A stretch of DNA of 64,000 nucleotides from the NCBI RefSeq assembly GCF_900104555.1, contig NZ_FNJU01000004.1, positions 265,143-329,142 of the forward strand, written 5' to 3'. A program made the position numbers and the translations under genes. Shown one piece after another: positions 18,066 to 27,524 of the stretch. The notes below the pieces were generated by a model. It was not told the DNA's origin, did not search any database, and was given only the letters and a program-made list of their open reading frames with translations. Each line of letters opens with the position of its first letter. The stretch's first letter is position 1. This DNA is from Litchfieldia salsa. Its GTDB lineage: Bacteria > Bacillota > Bacilli > Bacillales > Bacillaceae_L.

Positions 18066-18974
18066 CTATCTATAAACATCAATAATCTGCTTCAGCTCTT
18101 CTAAATATAATTTAGTCATTCTACTAAGTTGTGTTTTTTTATTTACTACCCAACCTACTGTAATGATTTCTCCTTCATCAAGTGGAACAGAAACAATATC
18201 CGAACCATTTAAATCTTCGCTTAAAATACCAGTAGAAATTGTATAGCCATTTAACCCAATTAATAAGTTAAACAACGTTGCTCTGTCACTTACTTGGATG
18301 CTTTTTTTACTCGGAATTGTGCTAAAGATTTCTTCAGAATAATAAAATGAATTGTACTCCCCCTGTTCAAAACTCAGACGGGGATAATCTTCTAAATCCT
18401 CTAATGTAACAGATGTTTTGTTCGCAAGAGGATTCTTCGAACTTACAAAAATGTGTGGCTCTGCTTTAAAGAGTTCATGAAAATCTAATCCCTCCTCTTT
18501 CAACAGTTGAATCATTACTTTTTCATTAAAAGAACTTATATATAGAATGCCTATTTCACTTCGTAGATTCTTAACATCCTCAATTATTTCATAGGTTCTC
18601 GTTTCTCTAATCGTAAATTGATACTTATCCCCGCCATACTTTTTAATCATCTCAACAAATGCATTCACTGCAAACGCATAATGTTGAGTTGAAATCGAGA
18701 ATAGTTGTTCAGAAGGTGCTGTGTTAAAATAGCGTCGCTCTAACAATTCAGCCTGTTCAACGACCTGTCTCGCATATCCAAGAAACTCAGCACCATCTGA
18801 TGAAAGTGTAATCCCAGTAGAGGTTCTCGTAAAAATAGTAATACCCAACTCTTTTTCAAGCTCTTTAACAGCCTTTGATAAGCTTGGTTGAGATATATAT
18901 AATCTACGTGCAGCCTCATTAATCGAACCGCACATCACAATTTCAATCACATATTTTAACTGCTGTAACTTCAT
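18066..18974 (-). CDS. LysR-family transcriptional regulator
   Basis: Regulator of 302 residues with an N-terminal winged HTH (MKLQQLKYVIEIVMCGSINEAARRLYISQPSLSKAVKELE in part, about 1-60) and a C-terminal LysR substrate-binding domain (about 90-295). Length is normal. It is transcribed divergently from the MetE-like/permease pair at 19233, the classic arrangement for a LysR activator of the neighbouring operon. The 258-base gap contains a direct repeat CTATGTGGAA (near 19088 and 19103) that could be part of its site; this is only a suggestion. Confidence 0.9.
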   Translation of the reverse strand: MKLQQLKYVIEIVMCGSINEAARRLYISQPSLSKAVKELEKELGITIFTRTSTGITLSSDGAEFLGYARQVVEQAELLERRYFNTAPSEQLFSISTQHYAFAVNAFVEMIKKYGGDKYQFTIRETRTYEIIEDVKNLRSEIGILYISSFNEKVMIQLLKEEGLDFHELFKAEPHIFVSSKNPLANKTSVTLEDLEDYPRLSFEQGEYNSFYYSEEIFSTIPSKKSIQVSDRATLFNLLIGLNGYTISTGILSEDLNGSDIVSVPLDEGEIITVGWVVNKKTQLSRMTKLYLEELKQIIDVYR

Positions 18975-19232
18975 CTTTTAGTCCCTCTTTTTTACAACTC
19001 TATTTTTGTGATACTTACTGCCCTTACAAAAGAAAGAATATAATTGATTATAAATCTATTATTCTTTATTTTAAACTTTTAATCCTCTATGTGGAACTCC
19101 TATGTGGAAAAGCACTGCTTTGGTATAGTTTTTAGTTATAACGAGTGATTACTTTTATCAGTTACACTATAGGTGATTATTCATGATAGGATACTAACAT
19201 CAAAAGTTAAGAAATAGAAAAGAGGAAGTCAC

Positions 19233-20342
19233 ATGCAGACACTTAATAAAACAAATTCAACGATTTTTCGTGCAGATCAAGTAGGAAGTCTATTACGTTC
19301 AGATGCTATTAAAAACGCACGTTTACAAAGCGCCTCTGGTGAGATTTCTTTAGAACAATTACGTCAGATTGAAGACCAAGAAATCTCTAGAATTGTCTTA
19401 AAGCAGAAGGAAGTTGGCCTGCAGGCTGTTACTGATGGAGAATTTCGACGAGCTTGGTGGCACTTCGATTTCCTTGAAAACTTAGTTGGGGTTGATGGCT
19501 ATTGGTCAGGTAATGGCATTCAATTCCACCAAAAGCAAACCAAGTCTCGTGCGATTAAAGTCACAAGTAAACTAGACTTTGGCAACCATCCAATGTTAAA
19601 GGACTTCAAGTATCTTCATGAAGTAGCTGGAGATCATGTAGCTAAGTTTACAATTCCTAGTCCGAGTATGCTTCATTTCCGTGGAGAAATTGACCCAACA
19701 GTTTATCCAGATGAGCAAGAATTCTTTGATGATTTAGCTTTGACCTATAAAAAAGCACTACAAGCTTTTTATGATGCTGGTTGTCGTTACCTACAGCTTG
19801 ATGATACTTCTTGGGCATATTTATGTTCTGAAGATCAAAGAGAACAACTGCGAGCAAAAGGAAAAAACCCTGACTTTTTAATAAAAATGTATTTAGATAC
19901 CCTGAACAAAGCACTAGCTGATCGTCCTGCTGATTTTAAAATCACGATGCATATTTGTCGTGGAAATTTCCGCTCAACATGGATTTCCTCAGGTGGATAC
20001 GAACCAATTGCAGAACAATTATTTGGACACTTAAATATCGATGGCTTTTTCCTAGAATATGATAATGATCGTTCAGGAGGATTTGAACCTCTTCGTTTTG
20101 TAAATCGTCCGGATTTACATATTGTTCTAGGCTTGATCACCTCAAAATTCGGTGAGTTAGAAAGTAAAGATGTGATTAAAAGACGGATTGAAGAGGCTTC
20201 AAAATTTGTCGATTTAGCCCAGCTATGCTTAAGTCCTCAATGTGGATTTGCATCAACGGAAGAAGGTAATTTATTAACTGAGGAACAGCAATGGTCAAAG
20301 CTTCAGCATGTTGTTCAACTATCTAAAGAGGTTTGGAAATAA
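19233..20342 (+). CDS. MetE-like (YxjG/YxjH-type) cobalamin-independent methyltransferase
   Basis: The protein of 369 residues corresponds to the catalytic C-terminal half of MetE (PF01717). The zinc ligands are recognisable: His and Cys in MHICRGNF (about 239-243) and Cys in SPQCGF (about 341). YxjG/YxjH of B. subtilis are methionine synthase relatives under S-box control. Here there is no riboswitch; instead a LysR gene is divergent and a permease gene follows after 1 base. This suggests a catabolic or uptake-linked methyl donor or acceptor rather than housekeeping methionine synthesis (inference). ATG with GAGGAAG site. Confidence 0.85.
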   Translation: MQTLNKTNSTIFRADQVGSLLRSDAIKNARLQSASGEISLEQLRQIEDQEISRIVLKQKEVGLQAVTDGEFRRAWWHFDFLENLVGVDGYWSGNGIQFHQKQTKSRAIKVTSKLDFGNHPMLKDFKYLHEVAGDHVAKFTIPSPSMLHFRGEIDPTVYPDEQEFFDDLALTYKKALQAFYDAGCRYLQLDDTSWAYLCSEDQREQLRAKGKNPDFLIKMYLDTLNKALADRPADFKITMHICRGNFRSTWISSGGYEPIAEQLFGHLNIDGFFLEYDNDRSGGFEPLRFVNRPDLHIVLGLITSKFGELESKDVIKRRIEEASKFVDLAQLCLSPQCGFASTEEGNLLTEEQQWSKLQHVVQLSKEVWK

Positions 20343-20343
20343 A

Positions 20344-21708
20344 ATGAGGATTGTTCAGACTTCCCAGGTAATCGCTGAAAGTAAGTTTAATAAATTTCAT
20401 TTACTTGTTTTTCTTTGGTGTTTTTATGCCATCGCCTTTGATGGGTTTGACATAGCCCTTTATGGTATTGGCCTGCCCTTGATGATGCAGGATTATGAAC
20501 TAACACTCGTTGAGGCAGGAGCAATCGGGAGTTATACATTAGTCGGTATGATGCTAGGCTCCTTTCTCCTTGGTTCACTTTCTGATTTAATTGGTCGAAA
20601 AAAGATATTAGCCATCTGTATGGTGCTATTTAGTGTATTTTCGCTTTTAGCAGGGTTAGCTCCGAACTCTCTAGTATTTACAATTATGCGTTTTATCGCT
20701 GCATTAGGAATGGGTGGACTTATGCCCGCAGTCATTGCTGTTATGACGGAATATTCTCCTAAGAAAAATCGGGCACTAATTGTGGCAACCATGTATTGTG
20801 GTTATTCAATAGGCGCTATCATCGCTTCACTTACAGGTATGTATTTAATGGAGAGTTTGGGTTGGAGATTTTTATATTGGTTAGGAATTATCCCCCTTCT
20901 GACACTACCATTATTTCTTAAACAATTTCCAGAGTCGCTATCCTACTATATCCTTCGTAATCAAGGTGATAAGATAGCAAAGATTCTAAACCGGGTTAAT
21001 CCTAAAGGAGACTATCAAGCAACAGATGATTTTGAATATGCAAGCGTTAAGGAACGTTCAAAAGGCTTTCCTGCCAAAAAATTATTTTCAGACAATCGTT
21101 TTATCAGTACATTAGCCTTTTGGATGGCAGTATTTAGCTGTCTTCTAATGATTTATGGTCTAAATACTTGGCTTCCAAAAATTATGCAGGGATCTGGGTT
21201 TGGAATCTCTTCAAGTCTATCATTTAGTCTTGTGTTAGGAGTTGGCCAAATTGGAGGATCTCTACTTGGTGGTTACCTAGTGGATCGAATAGGGCATCGG
21301 AATGTACTCTTATGTATGTTTTTACTTGGTGCTTTATGCTTCATCTCTCTTAGTAGCACGTCAAATACTCTCTTGTTATATGTACTAATTGCCATTGGAG
21401 GCGCATGTACAGGTGGCACACAGAATTTAGTCAACCCTTATATATCTGAATTCTATCCTCAAGAAATGAGAACAACAGGGCTTAGCATGACTGTTGGAAT
21501 TGGTCGAATAGGAGCCATCTTAGCACCACTAATAATTGGCCTATTGCTAGCAACCAATTTGGAACCACAAAAAGCATTTATGGCTTTTGCTATACCAAGT
21601 ATTGTCGGTGGGGTTGCTTTTCTATTAGTCCAAGAGAAACATGGAAGTTTTGACAGAATTATTAAGACATCCAATACTCTTCCTAAAACAAAGAATGAAA
21701 CCATATAA
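20344..21708 (+). CDS. MFS transporter, aromatic acid:H+ symporter (AAHS)-like
   Basis: Permease of about 454 residues with twelve membrane segments. The motif DGFDIALYGIGLPLMMQDY in helix 1 and the MFS motif GSLSDLIGRKKIL after helix 2 match the AAHS group (PcaK, BenK, MhpT, NiaP relatives). A second GGYLVDRIGHRN lies after helix 8. The start at 20344 is preferred over the in-frame ATG at 20308 because it avoids overlap with the upstream gene and has AGAGG in front, though at long spacing. It forms an operon with the MetE-like gene, so substrate import for that enzyme is likely. Confidence 0.85.
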   Translation: MRIVQTSQVIAESKFNKFHLLVFLWCFYAIAFDGFDIALYGIGLPLMMQDYELTLVEAGAIGSYTLVGMMLGSFLLGSLSDLIGRKKILAICMVLFSVFSLLAGLAPNSLVFTIMRFIAALGMGGLMPAVIAVMTEYSPKKNRALIVATMYCGYSIGAIIASLTGMYLMESLGWRFLYWLGIIPLLTLPLFLKQFPESLSYYILRNQGDKIAKILNRVNPKGDYQATDDFEYASVKERSKGFPAKKLFSDNRFISTLAFWMAVFSCLLMIYGLNTWLPKIMQGSGFGISSSLSFSLVLGVGQIGGSLLGGYLVDRIGHRNVLLCMFLLGALCFISLSSTSNTLLLYVLIAIGGACTGGTQNLVNPYISEFYPQEMRTTGLSMTVGIGRIGAILAPLIIGLLLATNLEPQKAFMAFAIPSIVGGVAFLLVQEKHGSFDRIIKTSNTLPKTKNETI

Positions 21709-21729
21709 AGTATCTGTTTAAGACTACAT

Positions 21730-21797
21730 TATACTACCTAATAAAAGACAGATTGAGCTTTTAATTATGTCTTTTCTAGGGTAGTATATTTTTTTTT
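21730..21797 (+). terminator. Rho-independent terminator of the methyltransferase-permease operon
   Basis: Long stem TATACTACC..AAAAGACA with TGTCTTTT..GGGTAGTATA (21730-21750 with 21768-21787) followed by nine or more T. Confidence 0.9.
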
Positions 21798-21885
21798 GTA
21801 GTGTATATGAGATAAATATTTATAAGATAGCTTTATTTTGAAATACTATAAATAAAACCTTTCTCACTATGAACAGAGGGACAAT

Positions 21886-22290
21886 ATGAAAATAAAAAAA
21901 GAAGTCATCAATTATCTTATCTTTGGAATTCTAACTACAGCTATTAACATTATTAGTTTTTGGTTATTTAATAAAACGTTTGGATTAGATTATCGTATAG
22001 CAACTTCTCTTGCTTGGATTCTATCAGTGGCTTTTGCCTTTATCACCAATAAGCTATATGTATTTAATAGTAATCATTTAGATAAATTCTCCGTGATGAA
22101 AGAATTTACATCTTTTATTTTCTTTCGCCTACTATCCTTTATTCTCGACATATTTACAATGGTTTTACTTGTAGGACTCCTTCAAATGGATAGCTTGATT
22201 GCGAAATTGATCGCAAATGTTTTTGTCGTGATTTTTAATTATTTTGCAAGCAAATATATCGTATTTAAACCAATAGATAATAAAGTTTAA
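21886..22290 (+). CDS. GtrA-family membrane protein
   Basis: Membrane protein of 134 residues with four hydrophobic helices and the GtrA pattern (YLIFGILTTAINIISFW at the start, AFAFITNKLYVF in the middle, FNYFASKYIVF at the end). GtrA proteins (PF04138) are thought to help move lipid-linked sugars in glycosylation of cell-surface polymers. No glycosyltransferase gene is adjacent. The start follows AGAGGGAC. Own promoter region and monocistronic by spacing. Confidence 0.88.
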   Translation: MKIKKEVINYLIFGILTTAINIISFWLFNKTFGLDYRIATSLAWILSVAFAFITNKLYVFNSNHLDKFSVMKEFTSFIFFRLLSFILDIFTMVLLVGLLQMDSLIAKLIANVFVVIFNYFASKYIVFKPIDNKV

Positions 22291-22355
22291 AAAATAGAGT
22301 AAAGGGTAACTATAAAGTAGTTGAAAAAACTAGAAATATAAAGGAGTGTATCTAT

Positions 22356-22781
22356 ATGTCTAATATTTTATTTACTGCCTCTGCTACTGCATTAGGTGGG
22401 AGAGAAGGCCATGTAAAGTCGTCTGATGGTGTGATTGATATTGACCTAGCAATGCCAGGGAGTCCACGTGCAAAAGAACTAACAAATGCAACAAATCCTG
22501 AACAGCTTTTTGCTGCAGGTTACTCTGCTTGTTTTGATGGTGCCCTTCAGCTCATGGCACGTCAAGAAAAAGTGAACTTTGATTCAGAGGTTACAGCACA
22601 TGTGAGTTTCTTAAAGGATGAAACTGATGGAGGCTACAAACTTGCAGTTACATTAGAAGTAAAGGGTAAGGGTATAGAAAAGTCTGTTTTAGAGGATCTT
22701 GTACATAAAGCACATAATTTCTGCCCATACTCAAAAGCAACTCGAGGTAATATTGATGTTTCACTAGAGGCCCAAGTTTAG
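22356..22781 (+). CDS. ohr: Organic hydroperoxide resistance protein (Ohr/OsmC family)
   Basis: Thiol peroxidase of 141 residues reducing organic hydroperoxides. The two redox cysteines stand in GYSACFDGAL (about residue 59) and HNFCPYSKAT (about 123), and NPEQLFAAGY is the usual Ohr helix. AAGGAG lies ahead of the ATG. No clear OhrR inverted repeat was found upstream and no ohrR gene is next to it. It sits near ahpCF, forming a small peroxide-defence region. Confidence 0.93.
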   Translation: MSNILFTASATALGGREGHVKSSDGVIDIDLAMPGSPRAKELTNATNPEQLFAAGYSACFDGALQLMARQEKVNFDSEVTAHVSFLKDETDGGYKLAVTLEVKGKGIEKSVLEDLVHKAHNFCPYSKATRGNIDVSLEAQV

Positions 22782-22851
22782 ACTAGAACTCTATAAATAA
22801 AACTTACTAATGACAAACTTGCCCATAAGGTGCTAGGGTATCACTAAAAAA

Positions 22852-22876
22852 AATGGTGGTGCCTGGCACCTTTTTA
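22852..22876 (+). terminator. Possible short terminator after ohr
   Basis: GGTGC-CTG-GCACC followed by TTTTT. The stem is only five pairs, so it may instead be a remnant of a dispersed GTGCCTGGCAC element (also seen near 60160). Confidence 0.4.
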
Positions 22877-22944
22877 ATATGAAATAACCCACAATTTAAG
22901 ATTATTAGTATGCTAAAGTTCACAAAATTATACCAGTTTTTCAT

Positions 22945-22981
22945 TTGACAAAAATAGTTAAACCTATATAATAATTACTAC
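22945..22981 (+). promoter_or_regulatory. ahpC promoter with PerR-like box
   Basis: TTGACA (22945-22950), 16-base spacer, TATAAT (22967-22972). The -10 region overlaps TATAATAATTACTA, which matches 11 of the 14 fixed positions of the PerR consensus TTATAATNATTATAA, so peroxide-dependent repression by PerR is likely. Confidence 0.65.
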
Positions 22982-23074
22982 AATATAAAAGCAATTACTA
23001 CAGATTGATACGCTTACATTTAAAGTGGACAATCCAGCGCTAGTAATATGTTTTAAAATTAGGAGGAATTTAAT

Positions 23075-23638
23075 ATGTCATTAATCGGAAAAGAAGTACA
23101 ACCATTTACAGCTCAAGCTTATTTAAACGGAGACTTCATCGAAGTTACAGAAGAAAATTTAAAAGGTCAATGGAGTGTTGTTTGCTTCTACCCTGCAGAC
23201 TTTACATTCGTTTGCCCAACTGAGCTTGAAGACCTTCAAAATGAATACCCTGCACTTAAAGAGCTTGGAGTTGAAGTATTCTCAGTTTCAAGAGATTCTC
23301 ACTTCACACATAAAGCATGGCACGATTCATCAGAAGCAATTGGTAAGATTACATACACAATGATTGGTGACCCTGCACACGTTCTTTCTCGCAACTTTGA
23401 TGTGTTAGTTGAAGAACTAGGTCAAGCAGATCGTGGTACTTTCATCATCGATCCTGACGGTATTATCCAAGCTGTTGAAATTAATGCAGATGGTATTGGT
23501 CGTGATGCAAGCACACTTATCAATAAAATTAAAGCAGCACAATATGTTCGTAATAACCCAGGAGAAGTTTGTCCTGCTAAATGGCAAGAAGGTGGCGCAA
23601 CACTTAAACCAAGCCTTGACCTTGTAGGCAAAATTTAA
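23075..23638 (+). CDS. ahpC: Alkyl hydroperoxide reductase subunit C (2-Cys peroxiredoxin)
   Basis: Peroxiredoxin of 187 residues that reduces H2O2, organic peroxides and peroxynitrite. Peroxidatic cysteine in DFTFVCPTE (about 47) and resolving cysteine in GEVCPAKW (about 166) are present. Ribosome binding site AGGAGG. It forms an operon with ahpF, 14 bases downstream, which recycles it, and lies behind a strong promoter with a PerR-like box. Confidence 0.97.
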   Translation: MSLIGKEVQPFTAQAYLNGDFIEVTEENLKGQWSVVCFYPADFTFVCPTELEDLQNEYPALKELGVEVFSVSRDSHFTHKAWHDSSEAIGKITYTMIGDPAHVLSRNFDVLVEELGQADRGTFIIDPDGIIQAVEINADGIGRDASTLINKIKAAQYVRNNPGEVCPAKWQEGGATLKPSLDLVGKI

Positions 23639-23652
23639 GGAGCGATCACAAA

Positions 23653-25182
23653 ATGGCACTGGATGCACAAATAAAGTCACAGTTAAATCAGTACCTTCAA
23701 CTATTAGAAAACGATATTTTGCTTAAAGTCAGTGCAGGTTCAGACGACATCTCAAAGGAAATGCTAGCTCTTGTTCAAGAGTTAGCTTCCATGTCGTCAA
23801 AAATCACTGTCGAGAAGACGGAATTAAATAGAACACCAAGCTTTAGTATTAATCGTATCGGTGAAGATAGTGGTATTACTTTTGCTGGTGTACCCTTAGG
23901 ACATGAATTCACTTCTTTAGTACTGGCTCTTTTACAAGTTAGTGGACGTGCTCCAAAAGTTGACCAAAGTATAATCGACCAGATTAAAAAAATTGATGGT
24001 GAATATCACTTCGAAACCTATATCAGCCTTACTTGCCACAACTGCCCGGATGTTGTACAAGCATTAAATATCATGAGTGTTCTTAACCCTAACATTACTC
24101 ACACTATGATTGATGGGGCAGCATTTAAAGACGAGGTAGAAAGTAAGAATGTGATGGCCGTACCTGCTGTATTCCTAAATGGAGAGTTCTGGAATGGCGG
24201 TCGTATTTCAATCCAAGAAATTATTGCTAAGTTAGGTAAGGGCTTGAGTGCTGATGATTTGGCAGATAAAGAACCTTATGATGTCCTCGTTGTTGGTGGA
24301 GGACCAGCTGGAGCAAGTTCTGCCATTTATTCCGCACGCAAAGGGATCCGTACAGGAATTGTCGCAGAACGTTTTGGTGGACAAATTCTTGACACATTAA
24401 GTATTGAAAACTTTATCAGTGTCAAAGCAACCGAAGGGCCTAAACTTGCACAAGCTCTTGAAGAACATGTAAAAGAGTATAATATTGATGTGATTGACTT
24501 ACAGCGTGCTAAACGTTTAGAAAAGAAAGAGCTTTTTGAAGTTGAGCTTGAAAACGGAGCAATTCTTAAGAGTAAATCCGTTATTATTTCAACAGGTGCT
24601 CGTTGGAGAAATGTGAATGTTCCTGGTGAACAAGAACTAAAAAACAAGGGGGTTGCTTACTGTCCACACTGTGATGGTCCATTGTTCGCAGGAAAAGACG
24701 TAGCCGTTATCGGTGGGGGTAACTCTGGTGTGGAAGCTGCAATTGACCTTGCTGGAATTGTGAAACATGTCACAGTCTTAGAATTTGCTTCAGAGCTAAA
24801 GGCTGACCAAGTTCTACAAAAACGCCTTTATAGCTTACCAAATGTAACAGTCGTAACAAACGCTGCTACGAAAGAAATCACTGGCACGAACAATGTTACT
24901 GGTATCACTTATACCGACCGCGAAACAGGCGAAGAGCATCATGTCGAACTACAAGGTGTGTTTGTTCAAATAGGACTTGTACCTAATACTGAATGGTTAG
25001 AGGGCACTCTTGAGAGAAATCGAATCGGTGAAATTGTCGTTGATAAACGTGGGGCAACGACAATTCCTGGTGTATTTGCTGCAGGAGATTGTACAGATAG
25101 TGCTTATAACCAAATTATTATTTCCATGGGTTCAGGTGCAACCGCTGCTTTAGGTGCATTTGATTATCTCATCCGAAATTAA
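23653..25182 (+). CDS. ahpF: Alkyl hydroperoxide reductase subunit F
   Basis: Flavoprotein disulfide reductase of 509 residues that passes electrons from NADH to AhpC. The N-terminal double-thioredoxin domain has CHNC (about 128-131); the thioredoxin-reductase-like part has FAD motif [14 protein letters not shown] (about 213), CPHC (337-340), a NAD motif [14 protein letters not shown] and the final [11 protein letters not shown]. Full family length. Second gene of the ahpCF operon, with AAGGAG in the 14-base gap. Confidence 0.97.
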   Translation: MALDAQIKSQLNQYLQLLENDILLKVSAGSDDISKEMLALVQELASMSSKITVEKTELNRTPSFSINRIGEDSGITFAGVPLGHEFTSLVLALLQVSGRAPKVDQSIIDQIKKIDGEYHFETYISLTCHNCPDVVQALNIMSVLNPNITHTMIDGAAFKDEVESKNVMAVPAVFLNGEFWNGGRISIQEIIAKLGKGLSADDLADKEPYDVLVVGGGPAGASSAIYSARKGIRTGIVAERFGGQILDTLSIENFISVKATEGPKLAQALEEHVKEYNIDVIDLQRAKRLEKKELFEVELENGAILKSKSVIISTGARWRNVNVPGEQELKNKGVAYCPHCDGPLFAGKDVAVIGGGNSGVEAAIDLAGIVKHVTVLEFASELKADQVLQKRLYSLPNVTVVTNAATKEITGTNNVTGITYTDRETGEEHHVELQGVFVQIGLVPNTEWLEGTLERNRIGEIVVDKRGATTIPGVFAAGDCTDSAYNQIIISMGSGATAALGAFDYLIRN

Positions 25183-25205
25183 TAGATAACATAAATCTGG
25201 TTTAT

Positions 25206-25239
25206 AAGAGGGGGATATTCCATTCCCCTCTATTTTTTA
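25206..25239 (+). terminator. Terminator of ahpCF
   Basis: Stem AGAGGGGGA / TTCCCCTCT followed by ATTTTTT. Confidence 0.8.
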
Positions 25240-25244
25240 TGTGT

Positions 25245-26261
25245 TTAAGTCGTTTTTATAGTTGATAAGAATCCCTCATAGGTTGCAATTGACTGATCCA
25301 TTCTTGCATTAAGATCCTCATCGATCGTCTGCTTCTCATGGTTATTTTCAAAATAGGCGATTGATTGTTTAATACCACTCTCAAAAGTTTTAGTTACTTT
25401 ATAATCTGGAACAAACCTCTTAATCTTGGTGTTATCAACGATATAACTATTAGAAGCATCACCAAATAATGGTGCCTTCATTTCTGGTAAAAACAATGAA
25501 ATACACTCTGATGTCATATGAACGACCTTGGGTTCTACACCAAGTACTTGACCAATTATATGAAGGTATTGATTCCAAGTTTTAACTTCATCAGAGGTAA
25601 TATGAAATGCTTCTCCTATCGCTTCTGGATTACCTAATAAGCCCACTAGCCCCTTGGCAAAATCGGTATTATGCGTAATTGTCCATAAAGAAGTTCCATC
25701 TCCAGGGACAATCACTTTCTTCCCTTTCTTGATCCGATCAATAAGTGTCCATGGGTGTGCCCCACTTGTAACTGCAAAAGGGATGGATGTCTCTCCATAG
25801 GTATGGGAAGGACGAACAATTGTCATGGGAAAATGATTGTCCTTATATTCCTTTATTAACCTTTCCTCACAGGCAATTTTGTTTGTTGCATAATCCCATA
25901 TTGGATTATGCTGTGGTGTTGATTCATCAACAATGTAATAACTAGGTGGTCTTTGGTATGTAGCCACCGTACTAATAAAGATATATTGATTCGTTTTGCC
26001 TGTAAAATATTGAATATCTCTTTCCACTTCCTCTGGTGAAAAGATAATCCAATTAACAACTACATCAAAAAACCGATCTTTTAGTAGCGCTTCCATTTCA
26101 CTTCGGTTATTAATATCCCCTCTAATGACCTTTGCCCCTTCTGGAACAAATGCATTCCGGTTTCCCCGATTTAGGAGGTATAGTTCAACACCTCGCTGAA
26201 CCGCCAATTTTGAAGCTGCACTACTAATCAAACCTGTACCACCAATAAATAAAACCTTCAT
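25245..26261 (-). CDS. NAD-dependent epimerase/dehydratase (extended SDR family)
   Basis: Protein of about 338 residues with the N-terminal nucleotide-binding motif VLFIGGTGLISS and an acidic/Arg follow-up (LLNRGNR) that suggests NADP(H). The usual YxxxK active site appears as YATNKIACE; the catalytic Ser/Thr region is FISTVATY. It resembles atypical SDRs of the CSP41/nucleoside-diphosphate-sugar type, whose substrate is often unknown. Start at 26261: GGAGG lies 7 bases upstream, whereas the ATG at 26267 touches it. Single gene, convergent with ahpF. Confidence 0.82.
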   Translation of the reverse strand: MKVLFIGGTGLISSAASKLAVQRGVELYLLNRGNRNAFVPEGAKVIRGDINNRSEMEALLKDRFFDVVVNWIIFSPEEVERDIQYFTGKTNQYIFISTVATYQRPPSYYIVDESTPQHNPIWDYATNKIACEERLIKEYKDNHFPMTIVRPSHTYGETSIPFAVTSGAHPWTLIDRIKKGKKVIVPGDGTSLWTITHNTDFAKGLVGLLGNPEAIGEAFHITSDEVKTWNQYLHIIGQVLGVEPKVVHMTSECISLFLPEMKAPLFGDASNSYIVDNTKIKRFVPDYKVTKTFESGIKQSIAYFENNHEKQTIDEDLNARMDQSIATYEGFLSTIKTT

Positions 26262-26379
26262 TTTCATCCTCCTACTTTTACGAGCATCTTACTAACAGTA
26301 TACCTCTTTTTTTAGCCTACCACGTTCTTGTAAGTTGTTAAATGTTATTTATCAACTGAGTTTCATAATCAATTATGTA

Positions 26380-26424
26380 TTGACAACCCTTCCAACAGGA
26401 CTTATGATAATGATAATTATTATC
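26380..26424 (+). promoter_or_regulatory. Iron-regulated promoter with Fur box
   Basis: TTGACA (26380-26385), 17-base spacer, TATGAT (26403-26408), overlapped by GATAATGATAATTATTATC (26406-26424), which differs from the classic 19-bp Fur box at one position. Iron-loaded Fur should block this promoter. Confidence 0.92.
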
Positions 26425-26456
26425 AAATAAACTCGAGATAAGGAAGGACATACAAA

Positions 26457-27524
26457 ATGAACTTAAAGCGAAAATTCTCACTAATTACTACATTACTAAT
26501 TGCATTTCTACTGACTGCATTAGTCGGTTGTTCTAATCAAGACTCTAGTTCAGAAGAACCAGCTTCTAAAGAAGAAACGAAAACGGAAACAGGTAATGAA
26601 GAAGTAGAATCTCAATATCCAATTGTCATCAAGCATGCATTAGGTGAAACGACAATTGAAGAAAAGCCTGAACGCGTTGCTACTATTGCATGGTCAAACC
26701 ATGACGTTGCTCTTGCACTTGGTGTTGTACCTGTAGGTTTCTCAGCTGCAAACTATGGTGTTCAAGATGGAAGTGGAATGTTACCTTGGACTGCCGAAAA
26801 AATTAAGGAACTTGGTGAAGAAAACCCAAATATTTTCCAAGATACTGATGGTTTAGATTTTGAAGCCATTGCTGATGCTAATCCAGATGTTATTCTTGCA
26901 GCATACTCAGGTATTACTCAAGAGGAATATGATACATTAAGTGAAATCGCTCCAGTTGTTGCCTATCAAACTACTCCTTGGGTAGCTTCATGGCGTGAAC
27001 AAGTTACATTCAATTCAATGGGTATGGGCATGGAAGAAGAAGGTAAACAACTTATTGCTGATACAGAAAAATTAATTGAAGAGAAAGCAAATGAATTTCC
27101 TGAGCTTAAAGGTAAAAAAGCTGCATTCGTAAGTATCAATGCTGCTGATCTTTCTAAGTTTTACATTTACTCACCGGAAGATCCACGTGGTGGATTTCTT
27201 ACTGAAGAATTAGGAATGGAATACCCTGAAACTATTACAAGTCAAATGACTGATGGTAGCTTCTTCTTAGAAGTAAGTTCTGAGAATTCAGACATGCTTA
27301 ATGATGTTGACCTATTCGTTTCATACGGAAATGCAGATACACTTGCAACTCTACAAGCTGACCCAATTTACGGAAAAATTCCAGCTGTAGAAAGAGGCTC
27401 TGTTGTAATTATTGAAGATAATACTCCACTTGCAGCAGCAGGAACTCCAAGTACGCTTTCTATTGAAGCTACAATTGATGAGTACTTAAATCTTCTCTCA
27501 GAAGCTGTAAGCAAAGTTAAGTAA
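26457..27524 (+). CDS. Iron-siderophore ABC transporter substrate-binding lipoprotein
   Basis: Binding protein of 355 residues (PF01497). The signal ends in lipobox LVGC (cysteine about 22), followed by a Ser/Glu-rich linker. Segments KPERVATIAWSNHDVALALGV and DLDFEAIADANPDVILA-type are standard in FecB/FhuD-like proteins. It is the first gene of a four-gene operon under a Fur box, so it is the surface receptor for a ferric siderophore; which one cannot be told. Confidence 0.93.
   Translation: MNLKRKFSLITTLLIAFLLTALVGCSNQDSSSEEPASKEETKTETGNEEVESQYPIVIKHALGETTIEEKPERVATIAWSNHDVALALGVVPVGFSAANYGVQDGSGMLPWTAEKIKELGEENPNIFQDTDGLDFEAIADANPDVILAAYSGITQEEYDTLSEIAPVVAYQTTPWVASWREQVTFNSMGMGMEEEGKQLIADTEKLIEEKANEFPELKGKKAAFVSINAADLSKFYIYSPEDPRGGFLTEELGMEYPETITSQMTDGSFFLEVSSENSDMLNDVDLFVSYGNADTLATLQADPIYGKIPAVERGSVVIIEDNTPLAAAGTPSTLSIEATIDEYLNLLSEAVSKVK

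Noticed and set aside
22852-22876. GGTGCCTGGCACC as a protein-binding operator of ahpC
   Set aside because: It lies well upstream of the promoter, and a similar GTGCCTGGCAC core occurs in the walJ terminator, so a terminator or repeat origin is more likely.
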